A stretch of 64,000 nt of DNA from Paenibacillus doosanensis (GTDB taxonomy: Bacteria > Bacillota > Bacilli > Paenibacillales > NBRC-103111). A model generated the notes under the pieces. It did no database searches. It worked only from the letters and a program-made list of their open reading frames with translations, and had not been told where the DNA came from. Of the stretch, positions 1 to 8,690 are shown in pieces. A program made the translations under genes and the position numbers. How positions within the stretch are numbered: position 1 is the stretch's first letter; each line of letters starts with the position of its first letter. The stretch is taken from NCBI RefSeq assembly GCF_025060755.1, contig NZ_JANYUY010000008.1, positions 62,001-126,000 on the forward strand. The letters are read 5' to 3'.

Positions 1-33
1 ATGTCCGGCCTCATCGGTTATTTGCCCAATGGC

Positions 34-1188
34 TCAAACCTCGCGTATATGCGTTTCGTTGAAATTCGGCGGGTTGAACCAGTTGCCTCCGCTGGAAACC
101 CAGGTCGAATCAAGCGGAACCCATTTCTCTTTATCGCTCAAATAAACTTCATTCCAGGCATGGGGACCGTAGCTTCCTTTGCCGTCGAAGCCGAGTCCCG
201 TCACGACCTTGACGTCGAGCCCGACGGAGCGCGCCATCACCGCATACAGACGCGAATAATCGATACAGACCCCTTTGCGCGTCGCAAAGGTTTGCTCCGG
301 CGTTTGCTCCTTCCAGATTCTTTGCTGCTCGTAGAGATCGACTTTATCCCAATCGTACTGGACGCGGGTTCCGACCCAGTCGTACAGCAGGCGCGCCTTC
401 TCCTCGTCGGTTTTGCCCTTGGCCGTCACTTCCTTGGCCGCTTCAGAAATGTCGTTCGGAATCTTCGCATCGAGCACCTCGTATTTGCGCTGCAAAATGT
501 TGCTGAATTCCTGCTCCACCGCTTTGGTGAACACGGGCAGCCGATTCTCGAAAAAATCGCCGGTGACCGGCTTGATGACGGTGCCTGCGCCTTTTTGGTA
601 TAAAGCAGAGGCTTGAATATAATCGGCGGCGGGCGTCTGCGGAAACAAAGCGGCCGCAATAAACAGGACGGCGATAATAACCAGAGAGCGCCCGATTCCC
701 GTAGCGCAGCCGATGACGCCGCCGGCAAGACTGCTGACGATATGGGAGAATCCTCCCCGACGGCCCCCAGGCCGCGGCGGTCCGGACATCCAGCTGTCCA
801 TCAGCGGATCGATAGCGATGTAAAGCACACGCTTGATCAGGCAATAGCCGAGCACGAATAATATGCCGTAGCGCAGCAGCGAGAAATCGCGCATGCTTGT
901 CATCAGCGTGTAGTAGAGCTGCTTGAGCGCTCCGAGATCCTCCGCCGGGATGTCCAGCTTCAGGGAGGCAAGCCATGTTTGCACCTGCGGCGAAGCCCAC
1001 GAGGCCAGCTTCCAGGCAAGCAGCAGCGCCAGTACGGTCGCCAGCGCTTCGGCCAGCATTAGCAGCAAATGGCGGGCCGACGCCGACGCGCCGCGCACCA
1101 CCCCTTGAACGGCCGACGCGGCCACGACGACCGCCAGCGCGATCGTGATCCAATTGTACGAGCCGATGGAACTCAGCCAGGAAGCCAT
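34..1188 (-). CDS. Membrane-anchored transglutaminase-like protein
   Basis: A 384-residue protein. Roughly residues 10-185 form several hydrophobic helices (a CvpA-like membrane region). A transglutaminase-like/papain-fold domain follows at about 260-384. The catalytic triad expected of the family is visible: Cys308 in GVCIDY, His343 in HAWNEV and Asp360 in LDSTW, so it is probably an active cysteine hydrolase or crosslinker acting outside the membrane. An upstream TTG is open in the same frame, but the ATG at 1188 sits behind GAGAGGTGACAGGC and is preferred. The small membrane-protein genes at 1245 and 1729 lie just upstream on the same strand and may be co-transcribed. The substrate is unknown. 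Confidence 0.85.
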   Translation of the reverse strand: MASWLSSIGSYNWITIALAVVVAASAVQGVVRGASASARHLLLMLAEALATVLALLLAWKLASWASPQVQTWLASLKLDIPAEDLGALKQLYYTLMTSMRDFSLLRYGILFVLGYCLIKRVLYIAIDPLMDSWMSGPPRPGGRRGGFSHIVSSLAGGVIGCATGIGRSLVIIAVLFIAAALFPQTPAADYIQASALYQKGAGTVIKPVTGDFFENRLPVFTKAVEQEFSNILQRKYEVLDAKIPNDISEAAKEVTAKGKTDEEKARLLYDWVGTRVQYDWDKVDLYEQQRIWKEQTPEQTFATRKGVCIDYSRLYAVMARSVGLDVKVVTGLGFDGKGSYGPHAWNEVYLSDKEKWVPLDSTWVSSGGNWFNPPNFNETHIREV

Positions 1189-1244
1189 GCCTGTCACCTC
1201 TCTCTTTTTTCGCAAGGCTGCGAAAGCCCTGAAAGCTTCGTTAT

Positions 1245-1679
1245 TTATATCTTCGTATTTTTCTTAGCTTGTTCGATCAGCGCATTGACGACATCATCCA
1301 TTTTCATCGTAAAGGTTTGATTCATGAACGTCACCTTCACTTCATTGGCTCCGGGATTTCCGTCAATTCGCAAGCTTTTGGTCGTTACGGTGAACGTTCC
1401 GTCCGGATTTTGCTTGTACTGCGCGTCCTTCATTTCCCCGGAAATGGTTTTGATCGCCTGAGCCTTCGCTTCCGCCGTTACCGCGGTGCCGATCTCCATC
1501 AGCTTATCCTTGTAGCTCGCTCCGTAAAAGAACAGCCCGGCGATAACCGCCAGCACGATAATCCATTTCACTAATGTCTTGACAATTTTGACGACGATGA
1601 ACAATACGACGATCGCCGCCACGACGACGAACCATCGCTCTTGTAAAAATGTCATAATGAAATTCGCATCCAAATCCAT
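1245..1679 (-). CDS. Small membrane protein of unknown function
   Basis: 144 residues. Two closely spaced hydrophobic helices occur at about 17-60. They are followed by a soluble part rich in Lys and Thr that reads as beta-strands and ends in a charged helix. An AGGGGAGAG sequence sits directly before the ATG at 1679. The gene lies 56 bases upstream of the transglutaminase-like gene on the same strand, so the pair may share a transcript and the protein may assist or anchor that enzyme (inference only). I do not recognise a named family. Confidence 0.7.
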   Translation of the reverse strand: MDLDANFIMTFLQERWFVVVAAIVVLFIVVKIVKTLVKWIIVLAVIAGLFFYGASYKDKLMEIGTAVTAEAKAQAIKTISGEMKDAQYKQNPDGTFTVTTKSLRIDGNPGANEVKVTFMNQTFTMKMDDVVNALIEQAKKNTKI

Positions 1680-1728
1680 CTCTCCCCTTTCAATCTTCTT
1701 GCACCCCGACGCTCTGACGCGCCGCCGT

Positions 1729-1881
1729 TTACTCCTCTTCTCTGCGCCTTCTAAGCTCGGCCAGTTTGCGCTGGATCTCCTCCGACTTGTCCGCCCGCTT
1801 GATCTTCTTATAGGTGGATCTTACGCGCAGCAGCACGCCCGCCGCAACGGCGGCCAATACGATGATCAGAAATGAATCCAA
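1729..1881 (-). CDS. 50-residue membrane micro-protein with TTG start
   Basis: A short reading frame starts at TTG 1881 behind GGGAGGGCGGCATTA. It encodes one N-terminal hydrophobic helix (SFLIIVLAAVAAGVLL, about residues 3-18) and then a highly charged helix rich in Lys, Arg and Glu that ends in RRRREEE. It lies 49 bases upstream of the next membrane-protein gene on the same strand. The segment-by-segment composition (helix followed by charged coil) and the ribosome binding site argue for a real gene. The function is unknown. Confidence 0.6.
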   Translation of the reverse strand: MDSFLIIVLAAVAAGVLLRVRSTYKKIKRADKSEEIQRKLAELRRRREEE

Positions 1882-2197
1882 TAATGCCGCCCTCCCGGAA
1901 ATGTAGTACGAGAACCGTCACAAAGAGTTCCAAAATAATGGTACTAACCCTAAGGCTTGTCACGTAAACGTAATGATAAGGCCGTCTCTTTGCAACCCTG
2001 GAGTAATGTCTCGGAAACCAAAAAACGTTCCAATGAACTGTAAGCGTCCGCCCGTAAAACTGCGCCCCCGCCCGATGCTCGATAGAGAACCAAGCCATAC
2101 TGTAGGCGGAACGGCCCAAACCCGGTGAAAGATGCGGCAGGCCCGCCGGTGCCGCAGAGCTTCGAAGGACGCTCCTACAATCGTGAAATGCGAGGTG
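1882..2197. other. Intergenic region between divergent genes
   Basis: About 316 bases lie between the minus-strand micro-protein and the plus-strand MFS gene. It should contain both promoters, but I could not find a convincing -35/-10 pair, operator or structured RNA. The reading frames that cross it look non-coding. Confidence 0.4.
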
Positions 2198-3382
2198 ATG
2201 ATGTTGAAAACCGCAATCTGGCTTTATTTGTTCATGTTCGTAGCCTTTTTCGATCTTCATGCGCAGTATCCGATCTTATCCCCGTTCGCCATTTCGCTAG
2301 GCGCAGCCCCTTCGTTCATCGGTCTTATTCTGGGCGTGTATTCCATTACTCATCTGCCCGGAAATTTACTGGCCGGGTACGGCGTCGACAAGTATGGCAG
2401 CAAGCGTTTCATTGTATTCAGCCTGATTGTAGCAGGTATCGTACTATTAATTCAATCCCGGGTTTCCGACCCGTGGCAGCTGCTTATCATCCGCTCGATC
2501 AGCGGGTTCGTTCTCGCCTTCTTGTCGCCCGCCTGTCTCTCCCTGTTGGCCAAAATCGCCAAGGATCAAGTGCAGCAAAGCAAGCTGATGGCGGGCAACG
2601 GGCTGGTGCATACGATGGCCTCCGTGCTCAGCCCTGCGGTGGGCGCTTATTTGGTAGCCAAGCTGGGATTTGTCCAATCGTTCACCGTACTGGGCTGGAT
2701 TCTTATCGTCACCGGGGTGCTCGCCTTATTCGGCGTGAAAGAACGGCAGGTTACGGAAGCGGCGCAAGCCGTATTCCCCACCGACGCGCACGGGCTTCCC
2801 GCCGCCGGCCGGAGCGGCGCGAATGCGGAAGCCGAGGGCCAGCCCTACGGCGGCATTCCGTGGCTGTTCTTCGGGGTTCCGCTCGCGCTATCCTGCTCGC
2901 AAGGCATCCTCTTCTTCGAGCTTCCTCTAATGAAGGAAGCCGCCGGCTCGATCATGACGTCGGGCATTCTCTTCTCCCTCGTCAGCCTGGGCGCCCTCGT
3001 GACGTTAAGCATGCTGTTTCTTAACCGTGTCTCGCCGTTTGTCCGGATGATATCGGGGAGCTTGTCGCTTGCGCTCATCTTCTTCGGCATGTCCGTTCAT
3101 TGGCCTGTGCCGATTCACGTCGCCTTATTCCTGATCGGCATGACCAAGGGGGTTATCTTCCCGTCGATAGCGTCCTTGCTCGCCAGCGTCACGGCTTCCA
3201 ACCGGTACGGACGCATTTTCTCGTACTTGTCCATCGCCTACTCGATCGGCGCTTTTATAGGTCCCATTGTTGCCGGACATATGAGAAGTCATACTTCGCC
3301 TTATTTTATTGCTTTTCTAGCTTTAATGCTGGCGCTCTGCGCGCTTCCTCTAAGAAGCTTCTTCAAACCGGCCCCCGCTTGA
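2198..3382 (+). CDS. MFS transporter
   Basis: About 394 residues with the 12-helix pattern of the major facilitator superfamily. It has two six-helix halves joined by a hydrophilic loop near residues 180-225. The motif between helices 2 and 3 is visible as AGYGVDKYGSKR, a variant of the GxxxDRxGRR signature. It is most like small-molecule exporters (YfkF/YfmO-type sets), but the cargo cannot be predicted. The start is uncertain: ATG 2198 or 2201 lies behind GAGGTG with short spacing, and an in-frame GTG at 2183 has GAAGGA about 13 bases upstream. It appears to be a single-gene unit. Confidence 0.85.
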   Translation: MMLKTAIWLYLFMFVAFFDLHAQYPILSPFAISLGAAPSFIGLILGVYSITHLPGNLLAGYGVDKYGSKRFIVFSLIVAGIVLLIQSRVSDPWQLLIIRSISGFVLAFLSPACLSLLAKIAKDQVQQSKLMAGNGLVHTMASVLSPAVGAYLVAKLGFVQSFTVLGWILIVTGVLALFGVKERQVTEAAQAVFPTDAHGLPAAGRSGANAEAEGQPYGGIPWLFFGVPLALSCSQGILFFELPLMKEAAGSIMTSGILFSLVSLGALVTLSMLFLNRVSPFVRMISGSLSLALIFFGMSVHWPVPIHVALFLIGMTKGVIFPSIASLLASVTASNRYGRIFSYLSIAYSIGAFIGPIVAGHMRSHTSPYFIAFLALMLALCALPLRSFFKPAPA

Positions 3383-3489
3383 ACGGCGGACAGCGCGTAC
3401 GCTCTTCGTCGGCCGGCAAATGCAGATAGGTGTCCCACAAGACAAGTAACTATCAAATTTATAGCGACTGGGTGTACACACAAGCCGCT

Positions 3490-3547
3490 CCGCTCCTTTC
3501 ACATAATATAGATAGTGTCAAATGATTACTGAAGTTGAAAGGAGCGG
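3490..3547 (+). promoter_or_regulatory. Inverted repeat around the ribosome binding site
   Basis: CCGCTCCTTTC at 3490-3500 is perfectly complementary to GAAAGGAGCGG at 3537-3547. The right arm contains the Shine-Dalgarno sequence of the YjcZ-type gene that starts at 3555. CATAATATA at 3502-3510 matches the sporulation sigma-K -10 pattern CATANNNTA. If transcription starts just after it, the left arm would not be in the mRNA and the repeat would act as a DNA operator instead. Confidence 0.5.
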
Positions 3548-3554
3548 AATATCC

Positions 3555-3650
3555 ATGGGAGTTGACGGCGTTGGAATCTGGACCTCTACCGGAGTCATTT
3601 TGGTGTTGTTCATTCTGCTTGTTATTGTAAGTCGCGGCTTTATTTATTAA
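3555..3650 (+). CDS. YjcZ-family sporulation micro-protein
   Basis: A 31-residue protein starts at ATG 3555 after a strong GAAAGGAGCGG site. A short Gly-rich N-terminus (MGVDGVG) is followed by a single hydrophobic helix (ILVLFILLVIVSRGF), the hallmark of the YjcZ/SscA family of tiny Firmicute proteins made late in sporulation. The family is small, membrane-associated and usually monocistronic. A palindromic terminator follows at 3681. Confidence 0.8.
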   Translation: MGVDGVGIWTSTGVILVLFILLVIVSRGFIY

Positions 3651-3680
3651 TTTAGATACGCTTCTCGAATTAAGCAGTCA

Positions 3681-3706
3681 AAGCCGTCCGGCATGCCGGA
3701 CGGCTT
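3681..3706 (+). terminator. Palindromic terminator after the YjcZ-type gene
   Basis: A 26-base perfect palindrome centred on GGCATGCC, with arms AAGCCGTCCGG and CCGGACGGCTT. It lies 31 bases after the stop codon. The T-tract is weak (TATTGG, then TTATTTATCTTTTT further on), so termination may be partial or the site may be a protein-binding palindrome. Confidence 0.6.
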
Positions 3707-3875
3707 ATTGGACATTATTTATCTTTTTCCGATCGAAACAGACGGACCTATACCGCCAGGCCCGTTCGAACTTTGTAATGAGATGTTCCGAAAAGGAGGT
3801 GAAATACATCTGATGAAGAAGCCTTCCGGCAGCATACCCCATTATTCACGTAAAGAAGATAGGAGTGAATTTTTC

Positions 3876-5456
3876 ATGAAGCCAGCTGTCTTTAAAAAGA
3901 CGGCGCAAGTAACCGTATTGATGCTGATCATTTCGGCGCTACTGCCCGTATTAGCCTTCGCGGCGACCGGTTTTAAAAATCTGACTTACCGCGACGGCAC
4001 CGTTTCCGGTTCGGTCTACTCCGATGTGTATTCCGAGAATGCACAAGTATATTTGTACGATCCGAACGGTAACTATCTTGGCACCGCATCGACCGCTACA
4101 TACAGCGTTTACGATGGCGTGTACACTTACAATTTCTCTAGCAGCGTTTCTAACAGCTACACTTACTTGAATTTGCTGGAAAAGGTAACGGATTCCGTGT
4201 ACGGCACGGTCTACAATTCGACTTCATCCAGCAGCGGCGGTCATAAAGGCGGCGGGGGCGGCGGCAGCTACATTCCGTCCGGACCTAGCATTACCGTTTC
4301 TTCCGACGGCTATATTGACGCCAATACGTTGATCAACGCACTGACCAACAACGACGTCATTGAGCTGGTTCTGAGCGGCGACACTGTACTCATTCCGGCC
4401 AAAGCGCTGAAGGACTTTGTCGGCGACAAAAACAAAGCGCTTGTTATCTCTAACGGAAACGGCACTTATACGCTTCCTCTTTATGTTCTGAACCTGGACG
4501 GCCTTGCCGACAAGCTCTCTGCCTCTGTAGACGACATGACCATCAAGGTTTCCATCAGCGCTGCCGGCGATAGCGTCGCAAGCGATATCCAAGCGGCTGC
4601 AGAAGCGCTGGGCGGCACCGTAGCCAGCGGATCGGTCGACTTCGATCTTGTCGCTTACGGCACGGACAGCACAACGACGACGCCTGTCGAATTAGGCAAC
4701 AACTACATTAGCCGTACGCTTCCGCTGACGAAAGCGGTCGATCCTTCCAAAGCAACGGCCGTAGTATTCGACCCGGCAAGCAAAAAATTAAGCTTCGCTC
4801 CTGCCCTGTTCTCGTCCGAGGACGACAGCAACGAAGCGACGATCAAACGCAACGGCAACAGCATCTATACCGTCATCGAATTGAACAAAAGCTTTGCCGA
4901 CAGCCAAGGGCATTGGGCGCAATCCTACATCGATCTGCTGGCTAACAAGCTGGTCATCGACGGTGTAACGGATACTTCGTTCGAGCCGGAACGCAACATT
5001 ACCCGTGCCGAATTCGCAGCCTTGGTCGTTCGCGCACTCGGTCTTGATCAACTTGCCGGCGGCAGCTCCTTCACGGATGTATCTTCCGGCGATTGGTTCT
5101 CCAGTGTAGTCGCAACGGCTGTCAACGCCAAAATCATCGACGGCTACGAAGACCACACATTCAGACCGAACCAACCGATTACCCGCGAAGAGCTCTCGGC
5201 CATGGTCGTTCGCGCCTTGGCATATGCAGGCGCCAAACCGGACGTATCGGCTGACCGTCAAGCGGAATTGCTCGCCAAATTCAGCGATTCCAATCAAATC
5301 GTATGGGCACAGCAAGAATTGGCTGCAGCTATCGAAGCAGGCATCGTAGACGGAATGACCGATACTACGATCGCTCCTTCGAAACAGGCTACCCGGGCGC
5401 AATCGGCAGCGATGCTGAAACGGTTGCTGACCAAAGCCGATTTTATCAACAACTAA
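3876..5456 (+). CDS. Secreted SLH-domain surface protein
   Basis: From ATG 3876 the product is 526 residues. The signal peptide ends near LPVLAFAA, and a short beta-rich domain and a Gly-rich linker (GGHKGGGGGGS) follow. The middle domain is about 200 residues, and three SLH repeats close the C-terminus, each with the TRAEFAALVVRAL-type core. SLH repeats bind pyruvylated secondary wall polymer, so the protein should sit on the cell wall. AGGAG lies 10 bases before this start. A second in-frame ATG at 3813 also has a strong AAAGGAGGTG site and would add 21 hydrophilic residues before the signal peptide. The third SLH repeat is slightly degenerate (QATRAQSAAML). Confidence 0.85.
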   Translation: MKPAVFKKTAQVTVLMLIISALLPVLAFAATGFKNLTYRDGTVSGSVYSDVYSENAQVYLYDPNGNYLGTASTATYSVYDGVYTYNFSSSVSNSYTYLNLLEKVTDSVYGTVYNSTSSSSGGHKGGGGGGSYIPSGPSITVSSDGYIDANTLINALTNNDVIELVLSGDTVLIPAKALKDFVGDKNKALVISNGNGTYTLPLYVLNLDGLADKLSASVDDMTIKVSISAAGDSVASDIQAAAEALGGTVASGSVDFDLVAYGTDSTTTTPVELGNNYISRTLPLTKAVDPSKATAVVFDPASKKLSFAPALFSSEDDSNEATIKRNGNSIYTVIELNKSFADSQGHWAQSYIDLLANKLVIDGVTDTSFEPERNITRAEFAALVVRALGLDQLAGGSSFTDVSSGDWFSSVVATAVNAKIIDGYEDHTFRPNQPITREELSAMVVRALAYAGAKPDVSADRQAELLAKFSDSNQIVWAQQELAAAIEAGIVDGMTDTTIAPSKQATRAQSAAMLKRLLTKADFINN

Positions 5457-5494
5457 TACTGCTCTCGGGCGGTATCCACTCTCCATTTCATAAG

Positions 5495-5531
5495 AACAGC
5501 CTGACATCTTGACATGTCAGGCTGTTTTTTT
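5495..5531 (+). terminator. Rho-independent terminator of the SLH gene
   Basis: The stem AGCCTGACAT / ATGTCAGGCT has a six-base loop and is followed by a run of seven T. It lies about 40 bases after the stop codon and points in the direction of the SLH gene. Confidence 0.85.
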
Positions 5532-5553
5532 GTATGAGAAGAAGCCCGTCCGC

Positions 5554-6333
5554 TTACCGTTTCGGGTATAACGGATAATCCACCTGAACCGGCGCTTCGA
5601 TCAGAATCATCCGCAGGCCGATATCCGTTGTCAGCAGCGCCTCCTCCGTTTCCCCCGCATCAGCGCCGAGCACGGAGAAATCTTTATGTGCGAAGCTGAC
5701 GAGCGAAGACTGTCCCGCTTTCCCCAGGGACCATCCGCCGTCGCCCCGAATCGCCAGACCTGCCAGCGCACGGCCGGCTGCCAGCCGATGGCGGTACGTC
5801 TTCCCTGCCGAAAGCTCGATATCCCACATCCGGACATCGGCCGTCAGTTCAACCGGAGCCCCTTCCCCGATGACTGTCTTCACCGTCGCTCCGTCTTCCC
5901 GGGAGAAGGCAAACTGCCCATGCTCATATTGGTTATATGTCGGCCGTCTCTGAAGCGCATCCCGGAGATGAGGCTCGAACCAAATCTGGAAGCCTTCAGA
6001 ATCCGGACCGATGAACCGTTCGCTGTGCGACACGCCGGAACCGGTTTGCATTACCTGAGCCCCTCCGGCAGCCACGCGGCTCTGCGTGCCGAGCGTATCG
6101 GCGTGCTCCGCCTGGCCGTTCACCATATAAGTAATAATCTCAAAGCCTTGATGCGGATGCATCGGAATAAAACCTTCGACCTTAGCATGCGCCCACGCCC
6201 AATAAAATAACGGACCGATGCGTTTAACCGCCGAACCTTCGCCCGGAAAACCAATAGGCTTTTGTTCGGTAATTTTGCCTCCGTCAAAGCCTCCCGACGC
6301 CTGCTGCTCTTGCGGATAAATAACGATGTTCAC
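5554..6333 (-). CDS. Pirin-family bicupin protein
   Basis: 259 residues in the pirin/YhaK bicupin family. All four metal ligands expected from human pirin and E. coli YhaK/YhhW are visible: His59 and His61 in HPHQGFE, His103 in SHSE and Glu105. Family members bind iron, and some oxidise quercetin. The physiological role in bacilli is unclear, often redox or stress related. The start is GTG 6333 with GGGAGG 9 bases upstream. A Fur/PerR-like box lies in the upstream AT-rich region, which would fit a redox role (inference). Confidence 0.85.
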   Translation of the reverse strand: MNIVIYPQEQQASGGFDGGKITEQKPIGFPGEGSAVKRIGPLFYWAWAHAKVEGFIPMHPHQGFEIITYMVNGQAEHADTLGTQSRVAAGGAQVMQTGSGVSHSERFIGPDSEGFQIWFEPHLRDALQRRPTYNQYEHGQFAFSREDGATVKTVIGEGAPVELTADVRMWDIELSAGKTYRHRLAAGRALAGLAIRGDGGWSLGKAGQSSLVSFAHKDFSVLGADAGETEEALLTTDIGLRMILIEAPVQVDYPLYPKR

Positions 6334-6392
6334 GTGTATCCCTCCCGAATGGAATCGATTGATCGCAACAAAAAGCGTATTTCTAATATAAA

Positions 6393-6442
6393 GTAATTAA
6401 CTTATTATTTATTAGTTAATAATTTCATTGTAATAATTATTA
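6393..6442. promoter_or_regulatory. AT-rich operator region with PerR/Fur-like box
   Basis: Upstream of the pirin gene there is an inverted repeat TTAACT/AGTTAA around 6397-6419. At 6428-6442 there is TTGTAATAATTATTA, which matches the 7-1-7 PerR consensus TTATAATNATTATAA at 12 of 14 defined positions and Fur somewhat less well. It could control the divergent pirin and TOPRIM genes. AT-rich sequence gives chance matches, so this is tentative. Confidence 0.4.
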
Positions 6443-6594
6443 TCCGTTTCGTCAAGAGACTGACGGCGAAACTTTTTTGGTCATTGTTTCGACATTTCCT
6501 GGGAAATCCCAGCATCACGCATACTTGGAATAAACCGGGGAACTGGGTATACTAAAGCGAGGTAATGTTCGGTATTGATCGGAGGAGAATCGCT

Positions 6595-6966
6595 ATGACC
6601 ATCGCCATCATCGTGGAAGGCAAAAACGACCGAAGCAGACTTCGCCGCCTTTTGAAGGAGGAGGTTTTGCTGTTTTGCACCTATGGCTCTTTAAATACAG
6701 AGAAATTGGAGGATCTGAAGAAGAAAGCGGGCTCTTGCGAAGTGTATTTGTTTACGGACAACGACTCTTCCGGCAAAAAAATCCGCGGCATACTGCGCGA
6801 TACGTTTCCGGATGCGGAGCAAATTTATACGAGAAGAGGGTACGCCGGCGTAGAAGGAACTCCGGACGAGTATCTAATCCAGCAACTGGAAAAGGCCGGC
6901 CTGGAAGAGTACATTATATACCCTCCGCAAGAACCGGCTCTGGACTTTCCCTCGGTTAAATTGTAA
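6595..6966 (+). CDS. Small TOPRIM-domain protein
   Basis: 123 residues that are essentially one TOPRIM fold. The conserved Glu is Glu8 in IVEGKND, and the DxD pair is Asp55/Asp57 in FTDNDSSGK. These bind Mg2+ in topoisomerases, primases and RNase M5. Stand-alone TOPRIM proteins of this size are common in bacilli and look like short RNase M5 or primase-like relatives. No partner domain is present, so DNA or RNA nicking or binding is only inferred. GGAGGAG lies 8 bases before ATG 6595, and an upstream in-frame ATG at 6565 lacks a good site. The gene converges with the Sco gene, 10 bases away. Confidence 0.8.
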   Translation: MTIAIIVEGKNDRSRLRRLLKEEVLLFCTYGSLNTEKLEDLKKKAGSCEVYLFTDNDSSGKKIRGILRDTFPDAEQIYTRRGYAGVEGTPDEYLIQQLEKAGLEEYIIYPPQEPALDFPSVKL

Positions 6967-6976
6967 TCGATCGTTG

Positions 6977-7591
6977 CTATTCCTTGCTCAGCGCAATCAT
7001 ATCCTGGGCAATCTTCTCGACGTCGAGATCGGCGTCGTTGCCATTATAATACGTGCGCAAATCCCCCTTTTTGTCGACGAGCAAAATGACGTTGTTATGC
7101 GTGAAATTGCCCTGCTGGTCTTTTACGACCATGACGCCGAATTTGTTAGCGATATCGAAGGCCGTCGCCTCGTCCCCGCGCAGGAAATACCAGCCTTTCG
7201 GATCGGCATGATAATGGCCGGAAAAATCCTTAAGCTGCTCCGGCGTATCCCGAGTAGGATCGAAGGTAATCGATACGATGGCCGTTTTATCCCCGAAAAC
7301 CCCTTTACTGACAAGCGTATCCTGAACTTTGGACAACGTATAGGTCGTCGGCAAACATACGTCCGGACAAGTCGAATAGAAGAAATAAACCAGCTTCGTC
7401 TTCCCTGCCAAATCGGATAGCCCTACCTGCTTGCCATCGAGATTGGTCAGCTTAAAGTCCGGGGCTTTCTTGATGACGCCCATCTTCGTGTCATTGCCCT
7501 TCATCAGCATATAGCTGAAAGTTCCGATCATAGCCAGCAGTACGATGATGACAACAATTTTAAAACCGTTCTTTTGCAGGGTTGCGTTCAT
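6977..7591 (-). CDS. SCO1/SenC copper chaperone for cytochrome oxidase
   Basis: 204 residues with an N-terminal membrane anchor (about 11-31) and a thioredoxin-like Sco domain outside the membrane. The copper ligands are present: Cys75 and Cys79 in STCPDVC and His165 in THNNV. Sco proteins deliver copper to the CuA site of cytochrome c oxidase. The position directly downstream of heme O synthase on the same strand supports a role in oxidase assembly. The start at ATG 7591 has GAGGAAGGG upstream. A terminator at 7674 separates it from ctaB, so it may need its own promoter or rely on read-through. Confidence 0.9.
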   Translation of the reverse strand: MNATLQKNGFKIVVIIVLLAMIGTFSYMLMKGNDTKMGVIKKAPDFKLTNLDGKQVGLSDLAGKTKLVYFFYSTCPDVCLPTTYTLSKVQDTLVSKGVFGDKTAIVSITFDPTRDTPEQLKDFSGHYHADPKGWYFLRGDEATAFDIANKFGVMVVKDQQGNFTHNNVILLVDKKGDLRTYYNGNDADLDVEKIAQDMIALSKE

Positions 7592-7672
7592 GGTTCATCC
7601 CTTCCTCTAATCCAAATTCAGCTTCTAATGATCGTAAGTTTTCCTCGCAAAACCTGTCCCCTATTGCACTGC

Positions 7673-7700
7673 AAAAAAAGATCCCATGTTGCCATGGGAT
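7673..7700 (-). terminator. Terminator after ctaB
   Basis: Read on the minus strand, the stem ATCCCATG / CATGGGAT with loop GCAA is followed by CTTTTTTT. It lies 37 bases after the ctaB stop and before the Sco gene. Confidence 0.8.
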
Positions 7701-7736
7701 GAAGCCCGTCCGCCTTGCCCCGTGCCGGGAGCCGAA

Positions 7737-8690
7737 TTATCCTTGCTTCACGGTCGTAATAACCATGATGATAAACAACAGCGTCAAGTAATTGATGGAA
7801 TAGATGAATGTTTTTTTCGCCCATTGGACTTCGTCCTCCGCTTTGAACCCTTTCATCGTCAGGAAAGCCCAATACAATCCCATCGCAGCCGCGGCGTAAA
7901 AGAAAATGACGTTCACGTAGCCGTAGACGTAAAGCAGCATCGATACCGGAACCAGCAGAACGATATAGCGCATCATGCTGATCTTCGTCGTATAAGATCC
8001 TTTCACTACCGGCAGCAGCGGAAATCCCGCGGCGCGGTATTCTTCCGCGCGGCGAATGCCGAGCGCCCAGAAGTGCGGCGGCTGCCACAGGAACAAAATG
8101 CCGAATAAAATAATCGCCCCGGCGTCGATCGTCGGAGTCACCGCACAGTAGCCGATGACCGGCGGCATCGCTCCGGAGAAGCTGCCTACCACCGTGCTCC
8201 AGACGGAAGTACGCTTAAACCAGGCCGTATAAATCCAGACGTAAACGAACAAGCCGATCATCCCGAGCAGCGCGGTCATCGGATTGACGAGCAGGCCGAG
8301 CCCGGACACCCCGATTACACCGAGAATGATTCCGTACACGAGCACCGTTTGCGGAGACATTTTACCCGTAGCGAGCGCGCGCTTCTGCGTTCTTGCCATC
8401 TTCACATCCATGTCCCGGTCCAAATAATTGTTCAGAACACAGCCGGAAGCCATAACCAGCGCGGTACCGATCAGCGTGTAGAGCATTTGCAGCCAATTGA
8501 CGTGCCAGCCGGAAGCTACCCAGAAGCCGCCGAACGCCGTGATCGAATTGGAAAAAATAATACCCGGTTTGGCAAGCTGTACGAAGTCTCTCCAAGTGAC
8601 GGGTCCGTGTTGTTGAGTGGTTTCCAGTTGTGTGTCCTGCCCTGCAGCCAAACCTTCCGAAGGAAGATCCAGCCTCATTTGCTCTTCCAC
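7737..8690 (-). CDS. ctaB: Protoheme IX farnesyltransferase (heme O synthase)
   Basis: 317 residues of the UbiA prenyltransferase superfamily with about nine membrane helices. The Asp-rich prenyl-diphosphate/Mg2+ motif is seen at residues 87-97 (NNYLDRDMDVK), and the second conserved loop lies near residues 210-230. It farnesylates heme B to heme O for the terminal oxidase. A GTG start at 8690 has GGGAGG 8 bases upstream. The pairing with the Sco gene fits the ctaB/cox assembly neighbourhood of bacilli, although the oxidase structural genes are not in this window. The N-terminal 30 residues are hydrophilic and variable. Confidence 0.93.
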   Translation of the reverse strand: MEEQMRLDLPSEGLAAGQDTQLETTQQHGPVTWRDFVQLAKPGIIFSNSITAFGGFWVASGWHVNWLQMLYTLIGTALVMASGCVLNNYLDRDMDVKMARTQKRALATGKMSPQTVLVYGIILGVIGVSGLGLLVNPMTALLGMIGLFVYVWIYTAWFKRTSVWSTVVGSFSGAMPPVIGYCAVTPTIDAGAIILFGILFLWQPPHFWALGIRRAEEYRAAGFPLLPVVKGSYTTKISMMRYIVLLVPVSMLLYVYGYVNVIFFYAAAAMGLYWAFLTMKGFKAEDEVQWAKKTFIYSINYLTLLFIIMVITTVKQG

